From the NCBI RefSeq assembly GCF_945952435.1, contig NZ_CAMFHZ010000009.1, positions 58,587-122,586 of the forward strand: 64,000 nt of DNA, read 5' to 3'. Below, piece by piece: positions 44,535 to 54,889 of the stretch; the first letter of the stretch is position 1, and each line of letters opens with the position of its first letter. The translations under genes were made by a program, and so were the position numbers. Under the pieces are notes generated by a model. It did not search any database. It was not told the origin of the DNA and saw nothing but the letters and a program-made list of their open reading frames with translations. Source of the DNA: an uncultured Microbacterium sp. Lineage in GTDB: Bacteria; Actinomycetota; Actinomycetes; Actinomycetales; Microbacteriaceae.

Positions 44535-45434
44535 ATGGGCGCACAACTCCGGGTCTACAAGCAGAAGATTTCTTCTGCTCAGACGACCAAGAAGATCACG
44601 AAGGCGATGGAACTCATCGCGGCTTCGCGCATCCAGAAGGCGATGGCGCGCGTGCACGCGTCCTCGCCCTTCGCGCGGGCCGTGACGAGGGCCGTGTCCG
44701 CCGTCGCGACGCACTCCAACGTCGACCACCCGCTCACCCGCGAGCCCGAGACGATCCGCCGCTCCGCGGTCGTGATCTTCTCGAGCGACCGGGGACTCGC
44801 CGGTGCGTTCAACTCGCAGATCCTCCGTGAGGGCATGGAGCTCGCCGAGCTCCTGCGCTCCGAGGGTCGGGAGCCGGTGTTCTACCTCGTCGGTCGCAAG
44901 GCCGTCGGCTACTTCCAGTTCCGCGGCGTCGCGTCCGCGGCGGAGTGGACCGGCGACACCGACACCCCGTCGTTCCACACGGCGGAGGCCATCGCGGCGA
45001 CCCTGCTCGAGGACTTCGAGCGCGGCGGCGAGGAGAACGGCGTCGACGAGATCCACCTCGTCTACAACCGGTTCGTCAGCATGATGACCCAGTCGCCCGA
45101 GACGGTCCGCCTGCTTCCGCTGGAGATCGCGGAGGCCGACGAGTCCGAGGCAGGCAACACCGTCTACCCGCTGTACGAGTTCGAGCCGGATGCGGCGACG
45201 GTGCTCGACGCCATCCTGCCGGTGTACATCCAGAGCCGCGTCTTCAACGCACTCCTGCAGTCGTCCGCCGCCAAGCAGGCCGCGACGCAGAAGGCGATGA
45301 AGTCCGCCAGCGACAACGCCGACAAGCTCATCACCGACTACACCCGCCTGCGCAACAACGCGCGTCAGGCGGAGATCACGCAGCAGATCGCCGAGATCGT
45401 CGGCGGCGCCGACGCCCTGGCGTCGAGCAAGTAA
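44535..45434 (+). CDS. atpG: F1Fo ATP synthase subunit gamma
   Basis: This 299-residue central rotor shaft has an N-terminal coiled coil ([21 protein letters not shown]), a Rossmann-like middle containing [11 protein letters not shown], and the C-terminal coiled coil [19 protein letters not shown]. It lies between atpA and atpD as expected. Confidence 0.96.
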   Translation: MGAQLRVYKQKISSAQTTKKITKAMELIAASRIQKAMARVHASSPFARAVTRAVSAVATHSNVDHPLTREPETIRRSAVVIFSSDRGLAGAFNSQILREGMELAELLRSEGREPVFYLVGRKAVGYFQFRGVASAAEWTGDTDTPSFHTAEAIAATLLEDFERGGEENGVDEIHLVYNRFVSMMTQSPETVRLLPLEIAEADESEAGNTVYPLYEFEPDAATVLDAILPVYIQSRVFNALLQSSAAKQAATQKAMKSASDNADKLITDYTRLRNNARQAEITQQIAEIVGGADALASSK

Positions 45435-46910
<1,476 letters not shown>

Positions 46911-46912
46911 GC

Positions 46913-47173
46913 ATGGCGCTGCACGTCAGCCTCGTCTCCGCCGACGCGGAGATCTGGACCGGAGAGGCCAGCCTCGTCGTCGCCAAGACCGTCGAGGGCG
47001 AGCTGGGCTTCATGGCCGGGCACGAGCCCGTGCTCGCCATCCTCGCCGAGGGCCAGGTCCGGATCACGCAGCTCGACGGGACCAAGGTCCTCGCGAGCGC
47101 CCGGGACGGCTTCGTCTCGATGGAGGGCGACACGCTGACGATCGTCGCGGGCAACGCGGCGCTCGTCGCCTGA
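46913..47173 (+). CDS. atpC: F1Fo ATP synthase subunit epsilon
   Basis: This 86-residue protein holds the N-terminal beta-sandwich (VSADAEIWTGEASLVVAKT and GELGFMAGHEPVLAIL). The C-terminal two-helix domain that inhibits ATP hydrolysis in other bacteria is missing, which is common for short actinobacterial epsilon subunits. It starts two bases after atpD and ends the operon ahead of a strong terminator. Confidence 0.95.
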   Translation: MALHVSLVSADAEIWTGEASLVVAKTVEGELGFMAGHEPVLAILAEGQVRITQLDGTKVLASARDGFVSMEGDTLTIVAGNAALVA

Positions 47174-47184
47174 TCCCCCTCCTC

Positions 47185-47227
47185 ACCACGGAAGCGCCGG
47201 CCCTCAGGGGTCCGGCGCTTCCGTGGT
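47185..47227 (+). terminator. atp operon terminator
   Basis: A perfect 16-bp stem (47185-47200 with 47212-47227, 11-nt loop) follows the atpC stop by 11 bp. There is no long U-run, as is common in high-GC actinobacteria. Confidence 0.85.
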
Positions 47228-47276
47228 CTCCGGCCTGCGCCGGCGCCCGTCGACGTCGACTCCGAGGAGCCCCTTC

Positions 47277-48041
47277 ATGATGATCCTGCTTCCCCCGTCC
47301 GAGACCAAGAGGGACGGCGGCGCTCCGGGACCGGCGGACGTCTCGTCCTGGGCGTTCCCGGGCCTCGCCGCGCCGCGCGGCCAGGTGCGCGAAGCGCTGA
47401 TGGCGCTCGCGGGCGATCCCGCGCAGACACGGCGAGTGCTGAAACTCAGTGAGAAGCAGCTCGCCGGCGCGGTGCGCGACAACGCGGGTCTCGCGGACGG
47501 GCCGGTCATGCCCGCGATCGATCGCTACACGGGCGTGCTCTTCGACGCGCTGGATACGGCATCCCTGGACGGTTACGCCCGTCGGTGGCTGGGCGCGCAC
47601 GTGCGGATCCACAGCGCCCCGTTCGGACCCGTCGGGGCGCTCGATCCGATCCCGTCGTACCGACTCGGCGCGGCCGCGTCCGTGCCAGGGCTTCCCGCGC
47701 TGCGGCGGCACTGGGCGGAGTCGGTGACCGCAGAGCTGCGTGCCCACGCGCCGGACTTCGTGCTGGACCTGCGCTCGGAGGCGTACGTCGACCTCGGTCC
47801 GGTTCCCGACGAGGTCTCCTCGGCGTATGTGCGGGTCGTGACGGAGCAGGGCAAGGCGCTGAACCACTTCAACAAGCACGCCAAGGGTGCGCTTGTGCGA
47901 CGGCTCGCGACCGAGCGCCCGCGCATCGGATCCGAGCGGACCCTGCTCGGCTGGGCGGCCCGATCGGGCGTCGTGATGCGTCGCACCGAGGAGTCCGGCG
48001 TGCTGGAACTGGTCACGGATCAGCCGACGGCCCGTAAATAG
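47277..48041 (+). CDS. yaaA: Peroxide stress protein YaaA
   Basis: This DUF328/YaaA-family protein has 254 residues. It has the N-terminal LLPPSETKRDGG, the central LDPIPSYRLG, and NHFNKHAKGALVR near the C-terminus. In E. coli YaaA limits free iron during peroxide stress and binds DNA. The first ATG (47277) follows GAGGAGC. It is monocistronic, between two terminators. Confidence 0.93.
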   Translation: MMILLPPSETKRDGGAPGPADVSSWAFPGLAAPRGQVREALMALAGDPAQTRRVLKLSEKQLAGAVRDNAGLADGPVMPAIDRYTGVLFDALDTASLDGYARRWLGAHVRIHSAPFGPVGALDPIPSYRLGAAASVPGLPALRRHWAESVTAELRAHAPDFVLDLRSEAYVDLGPVPDEVSSAYVRVVTEQGKALNHFNKHAKGALVRRLATERPRIGSERTLLGWAARSGVVMRRTEESGVLELVTDQPTARK

Positions 48042-48138
48042 TTCTCAGCCCAGACTCAGGAAAGCGGTATGGTGTTCGCGTCGGCGCCTGTCTGGTGCGC
48101 CCGATGCACGGCATCATCACCATTTCCCGGAGGGAAAA

Positions 48139-48945
48139 ATGAACGACTACGGATACGACTCAGGAGTGAGCGTCGCGGCCATTCTGATCGGCACCCTCGT
48201 GTGGCTGATCTTCGCTCTCGGCTTCTACGTGCTCGCTTCGATCTTCCTCATGAAGATCTTCGACAAAGCCGGTGTGCAGGGCAAGTGGCGTGCCTGGGTG
48301 CCGATCTACAACGGCATGGTGTTCCTCAAGCTGGCGGACTTGAACCCGTGGCTGGTGCTCATCGCGATGGGGGCATCGATCGTTCTCGGATGGATTCCGG
48401 TGATCGGGCAGATCCTCATCGTCGCGACGGCCGTGCTCTGGGTGCTCGCCGCCTGGCGTGTCGGCCTCAAGCTCCAGAAGGGCGCAGGCTGGGTGGTGCT
48501 CTACATCTTCCTGAGCATCGTCTGGTACGGCATCAACGCGTTCGACAAGTCTCGCTGGAACCCGAACATCGCCCCCGCTCCGTGGGCCGGCAACAACTTC
48601 TTCGGCGACCGTACGGTGTGGCAGGGGATCCCGGTGCAGCCGTCGGCGGCCGCCCCCGCCGGCTACGGTGCCCCGCAGGGCTACCAGGCTCCCGCGGCGC
48701 AGGGCTACGCACCGCCCGCCGCCCCGCAGGCTCCCGCGCAGGGCTTCCAGCCTCCGGCCGCTCCGCCCGCCGGTGCGCCGTCCGCCCCGCCGGCTCCGCC
48801 GGCGGGCGCTCCGGCAGCACCCGCGGCCCCGGTCGTGCCTCCGGCACCGCCCGTCACGCCGCCCGCCCCGCCGGCCCCTCCGGCCGCGACGCCCGACGCG
48901 CCGCACACCGAGGACACCGACGGCGGGGAGCACCGCCCGTCGTGA
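48139..48945 (+). CDS. DUF5684 membrane protein with Pro/Ala-rich tail
   Basis: This protein has 268 residues. About four membrane segments occupy residues 10-135 (WLIFALGFYVLASIFLMKIF, LVLIAMGASIVLGWIPVIGQ, WVVLYIFLSIVWYGINAF). The motif KAGVQGKWRAWVPIYN between the first two fits DUF5684. The C-terminal 110 residues are a low-complexity Pro/Ala/Gly/Gln tail (repeated GYQAPAAQGYAPP-like units), presumably cytoplasmic and disordered. The function is unknown. GGAGGG precedes the ATG; a strong terminator follows. Confidence 0.82.
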   Translation: MNDYGYDSGVSVAAILIGTLVWLIFALGFYVLASIFLMKIFDKAGVQGKWRAWVPIYNGMVFLKLADLNPWLVLIAMGASIVLGWIPVIGQILIVATAVLWVLAAWRVGLKLQKGAGWVVLYIFLSIVWYGINAFDKSRWNPNIAPAPWAGNNFFGDRTVWQGIPVQPSAAAPAGYGAPQGYQAPAAQGYAPPAAPQAPAQGFQPPAAPPAGAPSAPPAPPAGAPAAPAAPVVPPAPPVTPPAPPAPPAATPDAPHTEDTDGGEHRPS

Positions 48946-48950
48946 ACTCT

Positions 48951-48985
48951 CGGAAGGCCCCCGGTCCCGGACCGGGGGCCTTCCG
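48951..48985 (+). terminator. Terminator after the DUF5684 gene
   Basis: A perfect 15-bp GC-rich stem (48951-48965 with 48971-48985, 5-nt loop) immediately follows the stop codon. Confidence 0.85.
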
Positions 48986-49013
48986 CATGCCGGAGGGTTG
49001 CTAGTTTGGAAGC

Positions 49014-49985
49014 ATGAGCTCTGAGCGTCGTGTCGGTTCGTCCGGGCTCCTGGTCTCCTCCGTGGGACTGGGCTGCAACAACTTCGGACGCGCGGGGACC
49101 GCGACCGAGACCCTCCGCGGCACACGGGACGTGCTCGACGCGGCGATCGACAGCGGCGTGACGTTCCTCGACACGGCCGACATGTACGGCAAGGAGCCGG
49201 GCCTCAGCGAGACGCTCATGGGTGAGGCGCTCGAAGGCCGGCGCGATCGCGTGGTGCTGGCGACGAAGTTCGGCCACTCCGCGTACGAGATGGGGTACGA
49301 CTTCCCCGCCGGCAAGGGGTCGCGTCGGTACATCCGCAGGGCGATCGAAGAGTCTCTGCGCCGCCTGCGCACCGACTGGATCGATCTCTACCAGCTGCAT
49401 ACCCCTGATCCTGTGACCCCGATCGAGGAGACGCTCGATGCGCTCGACGAGCTCGTCCGCGAGGGCAAGGTCCGCTACTTCGGGCACTCCAACTTCGCGG
49501 GCTGGCAGATCGCGGAGGCTGAGCTCCGCGCGGTTCGCAGCGGACGATTCGTCTCCGCCCAGAACCAGTACTCGCTGCTCTCGCGGGCGGCCGAGCGCGA
49601 GGTGCTGCCGGCGGTGAACCGGTTCGGGCTGGGCTTCTTCCCGTTCTTCCCGCTGCACAACGGCTTGCTCACGGGGAAGTTCACGCGCGAGGGCGGTCCG
49701 GGGGAGAGCCGGATCATGCGCACGCGTGCGCACCTCTGGGAGAACGCCCCCTGGGACGCGCTCGATGCCTACCGTGCCTTCTGCGACGAGCGCGGGATCA
49801 CCATGCTCGAAGCGACGTTCGGCTGGCTGCTCGCGCAGCCCGGCGTCTCGTCCGTGATCGCCGGGGCCACGAGTCCCGCCCAGATCGAGGCGAACGCGCG
49901 TGCCGGATCGGCCTGGTCGCCCACGACGGAGGACGTCGCGGCGATCGACGCGCTCTTCCCCCTTCCGGAGGATCCGGCGGCATGA
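49014..49985 (+). CDS. Aldo/keto reductase
   Basis: This 323-residue NADPH-dependent (alpha/beta)8 oxidoreductase shows the catalytic tetrad: Asp and Tyr in DTADMYGKEPG, Lys in VLATKFG and His in LYQLHTPD. The C-terminal SVIAGATSPAQIEANARA is the cofactor-binding site of this family. A TAGTTT box six bases before the ATG indicates a leaderless transcript. The substrate is unknown, and no operon partner is evident. Confidence 0.92.
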   Translation: MSSERRVGSSGLLVSSVGLGCNNFGRAGTATETLRGTRDVLDAAIDSGVTFLDTADMYGKEPGLSETLMGEALEGRRDRVVLATKFGHSAYEMGYDFPAGKGSRRYIRRAIEESLRRLRTDWIDLYQLHTPDPVTPIEETLDALDELVREGKVRYFGHSNFAGWQIAEAELRAVRSGRFVSAQNQYSLLSRAAEREVLPAVNRFGLGFFPFFPLHNGLLTGKFTREGGPGESRIMRTRAHLWENAPWDALDAYRAFCDERGITMLEATFGWLLAQPGVSSVIAGATSPAQIEANARAGSAWSPTTEDVAAIDALFPLPEDPAA

Positions 49986-50067
49986 CGCGGCGTCGTCATC
50001 CCGAATCCATTACGATATGGAGGACTTCCTCCGCCGGACCGACCGCACGAGGAAGGGGAGGACCTCA

Positions 50068-50895
50068 GTGAGTCAGAGCTCGACCGCGCAGACCCGCGAC
50101 GTCGCGCTGGCCTCCGGGGAAACGGTGCTCCTGCGCTGGGCCGGTGCGACCGACACCGGACGTCGGCGCGAGAACAATCAGGACTCGTTCCTCGCTCAGT
50201 TCCCGCTGTTCGTCGTCGCCGACGGAATGGGTGGCCACGCCGGCGGGGAGATCGCCAGCCAGCGGACCATAGCCCGGCTTGAGGAGGCCGTGGCCGCGGG
50301 GGCGGTCACGGCGGAGACGATCGAGGCCGCGCTCATCGCTGCGGTGGACGACATCACGGCCCACCCCGAGACGACGGACGAAGGCACCGGGACGACGCTC
50401 ACCGGAGTCTTCTTCGCGCTCGTGGACGGCGATGCGCGCTGGGTGTCGCTCAACATCGGCGACTCCCGCGTCTACTTGCTCCGTGACGGCGCGCTCAGCC
50501 AGATCACGACCGACCACTCCGTGGTCCAGGAACTCATCACCGCGGGGCGGCTCAGTCCCGAGGAAGCCGAAGGCCACCCCTACAGCAACGTCATCACGCG
50601 CGCGGTCGGAGTCAGCGAGGCCCTGCCGCCGGACTACCGCGAGCTGAGCGTGCAGGACGGCGATCGCTTCGTGATCTGCTCCGACGGGTTGACCAAGGAG
50701 CTCACCGACTACGGGATCCAGCACTTCCTCGGTCTGCACCCGACCGCGGACGCCGCGGCCGACGCGATGATGTCTGCCGCGCTGGAGAACGGCGGACGCG
50801 ACAACGTGACGCTCATCGTCATCGACATCGCCCGACGCGGTCCCGGCGACGAGAGCGAAGAGACTTCCTCCACGGCTGAGCTTCCGACCGAGTAG
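50068..50895 (+). CDS. PP2C-family serine/threonine phosphatase
   Basis: This 275-residue soluble metal-dependent phosphatase has the PP2C motifs in order: ATDTGRRRENNQDSFL, VADGMGGHAGGEIAS, TGTTLTGVFFA, LNIGDSRVYLLRDG, VICSDGLTKEL and GGRDNVTLIVID, with all metal-binding Asp residues present. It lacks a membrane anchor, unlike PstP. GTG 50068 has GGGGAGGA upstream, and a TACGAT box at 50011 would give a short leader; an earlier in-frame ATG at 50017 lies right at that box. It precedes the FtsK-like ATPase by 49 bp, suggesting a link with it. No kinase is nearby. Confidence 0.92.
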   Translation: MSQSSTAQTRDVALASGETVLLRWAGATDTGRRRENNQDSFLAQFPLFVVADGMGGHAGGEIASQRTIARLEEAVAAGAVTAETIEAALIAAVDDITAHPETTDEGTGTTLTGVFFALVDGDARWVSLNIGDSRVYLLRDGALSQITTDHSVVQELITAGRLSPEEAEGHPYSNVITRAVGVSEALPPDYRELSVQDGDRFVICSDGLTKELTDYGIQHFLGLHPTADAAADAMMSAALENGGRDNVTLIVIDIARRGPGDESEETSSTAELPTE

Positions 50896-50944
50896 TCCAC
50901 CGGCTTCGGAGGAGGGCGCTCTCGGGCGCCCCGGATCCGCTGGG

Positions 50945-53716
50945 ATGGCAGGCATGGATCCTGCCGACCCGATCGTCCTCCCGTCCCCGTCCGAACCGGG
51001 GCAGAGCGCTCCGCTGCCCCTCCTCGCGGCGGTCGTGCCGATCGTCACAGGGGTCGTGCTCTTCGCGGTCACGCGCTCGCCGCTCTCGCTGTGCTTCGCG
51101 GCGGTCGGCCCCGTCATGATCCTCGGCGCCTTCGTCGACGGCGTGCGCCGCCGACGGCGGGCGGCGCGTCGGGAGCGCGCGCAGGAGCAGACGGCCTGGG
51201 CGCGGATCGAGCGGGTCACGACGGAACGGACGGACGCGGAGCGGGAAAGGCTGCTCAGGGCCTCGCCGGACGTCGCGTCGTGTCTGCGCGAGGCGCCGAT
51301 GCGTGGCGCCGGGATCGAGGACGGCATCCTTTTGACGCTCGGCCGAGGCGACGTCCCCTCGCCCCTGCGGTTCACGGGGACGGGGGATCGGGCGGAGGCG
51401 TTCCGAGCCTCCCACGCGGCGATTCCCGATGCTCCGGTCACCGCCGCCCTGGATCGAGGCGTGTGTCTGCGCGGCCCCTTCCCGATCGTGGTGGCCGTCG
51501 CGAGGGCGCTCCTCCTGCAGCTCGTGCTGCGGCATGCACCGGGAGCGATACGCGCGGAGGGCGACGGGGTCGACGCGCTCGGCCTCGACGGGCTGGACAC
51601 GCGCGAAGGGCACTCCGCGGTCGCCGTGCATGTGGGACGGTCCTCCTCCGCGGCGATAGGGCCGCGGATCGCGCTGCTCCTGCCCGGACAGACAGCGCCG
51701 CCCGGGTACGAGACCATCGTGGACGTGACGGAGCCGCGGTTCGCGGAGGTCCGTTCCTCGCGGGGTACCCGCCGTTGCCGGGTGGAGGCCGTGTCCGCCG
51801 AGCAGGGGTCGGCTCTCCTGCGGCAGCAGGGCGAGCCCCGCCGGATCCCGCTCGCGCTGGGGCTCGGACAGGCGGGCGTCGGGGCGCCCCCGGCTGCGGG
51901 TTCGCTCGGGGTGGCTCTGGGCAGGGACGCCGACGGCCCGGTGGTCGTGGATCTTCTCGGAGACGGTCCACACGCGCTGGTGACCGGGGTCACCGGCGCC
52001 GGGAAGAGCGAGCTCCTCGTGTCCTGGGTCACAGCCCTGTGCGCCTCCCGTTCCGCCACCGAGGTCTCGTTCGTGCTGGCCGATTTCAAGGGCGGAACCG
52101 CGTTCGATCGGTTGCGGGGCCTGCCGCATGTCGCCGCCGTGATCACCGACCTGGACGCCGCGGGCGCCGAGCGCGGCGTGCGAAGTCTGAGGGCTGAGCT
52201 GCGCCGCCGCGAGTCCGTGCTCGCCGAACGCGGCGCGCGCAGCCTGGACGAGGCGGACGGGGCCCTGACGCGACTCGTGATCGTGGTCGACGAGTTCGCC
52301 GCCCTCCTCCACGAGCACCCCGACCTGGCGTCGGTCTTCACGGACATCGCCGCGCGGGGTCGTGCGCTCGGACTCCACCTGGTTCTCGGCACGCAACGCG
52401 CGACGGGCGTCGTTCGCGATGCGCTCGCGACCAACTGCCCGCTGCGCATCGCTCTGCGGGTGACTGATCCGGCCGACAGCAGGGCGATGATCGGGACCGA
52501 CGGCGCAGCCGCACTCCCGGGGGACGGTCTCGGCAGGGGCCTCGCGCTCCTGCGCCGGCCCCAGGACGCCGTGCCGGTGATGTTCCGTGTCGCCCTGACC
52601 ACGACGAAGGAGCTGGAGGAGGTCATCGCGTCGACGGCCGCGCAGCCGAGAGCCCGCAGTCCCTGGATGCCGTCCCTGCCGCGGCGCGTGACACGTCGCG
52701 AACTGACTTCAGCGCGGGGCGTCCTCGTGCTCGGCCTCGCGGACGAGCCGGAACGGCAGAGGCAGGTCCTGCGCGTCCTGCGCCCCGGTGATCGCGGAGT
52801 CGCCGTGCTCGGTGGTCCGGGCTCGGGCAAGACGACCGTCCTGTCCGCTCTCGCCGCACAGGTGGACGACTCGCTCTGGGTGCCCGGGGAGCTCGAACGC
52901 GCGTGGTCGGTCATCGCGGAGCTCGACGACGGCGAGCGTCCTTGGCCGTCGCTGCTTCTCGTGGACGATGTCGATCGGATCCTGGCCGGCTTCCCGCTGG
53001 AGTACGCGAGCCTATGGGCCGAGCGTCTGCAGCGGATCCTTCGGAGGATGGCCGAGCAGGAGCGTCTGGTCGCGATGAGCGCGGGACGGTGCTCCGGGGC
53101 GGTCGCGACGCTCGTGGAGCTGCTTCCGCAACGGGGCGTCCTGCGCACCGTGGGGCGGGCCGAGCACCTCGCGCTGGGAGGTGCGGCCGCCTCGTTCGAT
53201 CCGGATCGTCCCGACGGTCGGGCCGTCTTCGGGACCACCGAGGTGCAGTGTGTGCTCCCGGACGACGACGCCGGGCAGGTTCGCGGAGACGCCGCACACG
53301 GTCGCACGCCTCTGTGGGAGCCGAGGGCCTCGCTCGTCGGCGTCGTCAGCGGCACGCCGACCCGGACGTCCGGGCAGCTCTCGGCCCGGTTCGGAAGCGC
53401 CGTGCAGGTGCTCGCCGAAGGGGATCCGCTGCTCCTCGTCGAGGGCCGCGCACTGTCGGACGAGCTCGTGGTGCTCGTAGGCGACCCCGACGCGTGGCAG
53501 CGCCGGTTCGCGCTGTGGCAGCGCGTCCAGCGAACGGGGGAGATCGTCGTGCTCGCCGAAGCAGGGCGGGAATTGCGCACCCTCGCGGGCGTGCGCGAGC
53601 TGCCGCCCTATGCGGATCCGTTCGCCGCGCGCGCCTGGACCGTCGACGAGGAGGGACGACCGGTGCGCGTCCGGCTCGTGGCGGAACCGGCGGCCGGACG
53701 AGGGAACCCGGGATGA
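50945..53716 (+). CDS. FtsK/SpoIIIE-type ATPase resembling EccC/EssC
   Basis: This 923-residue protein begins with two N-terminal membrane helices (LLAAVVPIVTGVVLFAVT, LSLCFAAVGPVMILGAFV) and a basic linker. The first FtsK-type ATPase domain has Walker A GVTGAGKSELL near residue 348, VLADFKGGTAF, and Walker B VIVVDEFAALL near 442. A second ATPase domain carries GGPGSGKTTVL near 622 and LLLVDDVDRIL near 671. The layout resembles the EccC motor of type VII secretion but has two rather than three ATPase domains, and I see no FHA domain. No WXG100, EccD or mycosin gene is in the window, so it is an orphan here. Confidence 0.82.
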   Translation: MAGMDPADPIVLPSPSEPGQSAPLPLLAAVVPIVTGVVLFAVTRSPLSLCFAAVGPVMILGAFVDGVRRRRRAARRERAQEQTAWARIERVTTERTDAERERLLRASPDVASCLREAPMRGAGIEDGILLTLGRGDVPSPLRFTGTGDRAEAFRASHAAIPDAPVTAALDRGVCLRGPFPIVVAVARALLLQLVLRHAPGAIRAEGDGVDALGLDGLDTREGHSAVAVHVGRSSSAAIGPRIALLLPGQTAPPGYETIVDVTEPRFAEVRSSRGTRRCRVEAVSAEQGSALLRQQGEPRRIPLALGLGQAGVGAPPAAGSLGVALGRDADGPVVVDLLGDGPHALVTGVTGAGKSELLVSWVTALCASRSATEVSFVLADFKGGTAFDRLRGLPHVAAVITDLDAAGAERGVRSLRAELRRRESVLAERGARSLDEADGALTRLVIVVDEFAALLHEHPDLASVFTDIAARGRALGLHLVLGTQRATGVVRDALATNCPLRIALRVTDPADSRAMIGTDGAAALPGDGLGRGLALLRRPQDAVPVMFRVALTTTKELEEVIASTAAQPRARSPWMPSLPRRVTRRELTSARGVLVLGLADEPERQRQVLRVLRPGDRGVAVLGGPGSGKTTVLSALAAQVDDSLWVPGELERAWSVIAELDDGERPWPSLLLVDDVDRILAGFPLEYASLWAERLQRILRRMAEQERLVAMSAGRCSGAVATLVELLPQRGVLRTVGRAEHLALGGAAASFDPDRPDGRAVFGTTEVQCVLPDDDAGQVRGDAAHGRTPLWEPRASLVGVVSGTPTRTSGQLSARFGSAVQVLAEGDPLLLVEGRALSDELVVLVGDPDAWQRRFALWQRVQRTGEIVVLAEAGRELRTLAGVRELPPYADPFAARAWTVDEEGRPVRVRLVAEPAAGRGNPG

Positions 53717-53730
53717 GTCCACGCGGGCGA

Positions 53731-54846
53731 TCAGCCCGGAAGGTCGGCGAACGTCGTCAGCGCGAGTCCGTGCGCCGCGGCGACCCCGGCGTTCACGACG
53801 TGCCCTCCTGCCACGTTCAGACCACCGGCGAGCGCGGCATCGGTCTGGAGCGCCTCGCGCCAGCCTCGTGCGGCGATCTGACGGACGTACGGCAGGGTCG
53901 CGTTGGTCAACGCCGACGTCGAGGTGTTCGGGACCGCGCCCGGCATGTTCGCGACGCAGTAGAACACCGTCTCGTGTACGCGGAACGTCGGGTCGTCGTG
54001 GGTCGTCGGGTGCGTGTCCTCGAAGCATCCGCCCTGATCCACGGCGATGTCCACGAGCACACTTCCCGGTCGCATCTCCGCGACCATGTCGTTCGTGACC
54101 AATTTCGGCGCCTTCGCCCCCGGGATGAGCACGGATCCGATCACGAGGTCGGATCCGACCACCGCGCGGCGCAGGTCGAGCGGGTTCGACGCCGCTGTCT
54201 TCACCCGTCCGCCGAAGAAATCGTCCAGGGAGCGCAGGCGGGCGATGTTGGTGTCGAAGATCGTCACGTCGGCGCCCATGCCCGAGGCGATCACGGCGGC
54301 GTTCGCGCCGGCGACGCCTCCGCCGATCACGGTGACGGTCGCCGGCCGGGTGCCTGGCACACCGGACATCAGAAGACCCAGTCCGCCCTGCGAGCGCATG
54401 AGAGTGTTCGCACCGACGATCGGCGCGAGGCGTCCGGCGACCTCGCTCATCGGCGCGAGCAGCGGCAGTCCGCCCGTGGCGAGCTGAACGGTCTCATAGG
54501 CGATCGCCGTCATTCCCGAGGCGAGCAACGCCTCGGTGAGCGGTCGGTCTGCGGCGAGATGCAAGTACGTGAACAACACCAGATCGCCGCGGAAGCGGTG
54601 GTACTCGCTGGCGATCGGCTCCTTGACCTTCAGCACCAGCTCGGCCCGCGCCCAGACTTCGTCCGCGTCGTCGAGCAGCGTCGCTCCCGCGTTCAGATAG
54701 TCGGCGTCGGACATGGAGGAGCCGGTACCGGCGCCCGCCTGCACGAAGACCTCGTGGCCGGCGAGCACGAGGTCGTGCACACCGGCAGGGGTCAGCGCGA
54801 CGCGGAATTCGTTGTTCTTCACCTCGGTGGGGACGGAGATCCTCAT
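53731..54846 (-). CDS. ald: Alanine dehydrogenase
   Basis: This 371-residue enzyme reversibly deaminates L-alanine to pyruvate with NAD. It has the N-terminal catalytic domain (VPTEVKNNEFRVALTPAGV, with the conserved Arg and Lys) and the Rossmann motif VTVIGGGVAGANAAVIASGMG. C-terminal HVVNAGVAAAHGL ends the family pattern. GAAAGGAG lies ahead of the ATG. It ends close to the FtsK-like gene on the opposite strand (convergent, 14-bp gap). Confidence 0.96.
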   Translation of the reverse strand: MRISVPTEVKNNEFRVALTPAGVHDLVLAGHEVFVQAGAGTGSSMSDADYLNAGATLLDDADEVWARAELVLKVKEPIASEYHRFRGDLVLFTYLHLAADRPLTEALLASGMTAIAYETVQLATGGLPLLAPMSEVAGRLAPIVGANTLMRSQGGLGLLMSGVPGTRPATVTVIGGGVAGANAAVIASGMGADVTIFDTNIARLRSLDDFFGGRVKTAASNPLDLRRAVVGSDLVIGSVLIPGAKAPKLVTNDMVAEMRPGSVLVDIAVDQGGCFEDTHPTTHDDPTFRVHETVFYCVANMPGAVPNTSTSALTNATLPYVRQIAARGWREALQTDAALAGGLNVAGGHVVNAGVAAAHGLALTTFADLPG

Positions 54847-54889
54847 CGTGGCTCCTTTCTCACTCGGTCGAGGCCCCTTCTGAGGACGC

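Noticed and set aside
50945..53716. Part of a complete type VII secretion locus
   Set aside because: No WXG100, mycosin or other Ecc genes occur in the flanking 10 kb, so only an orphan ATPase can be claimed.
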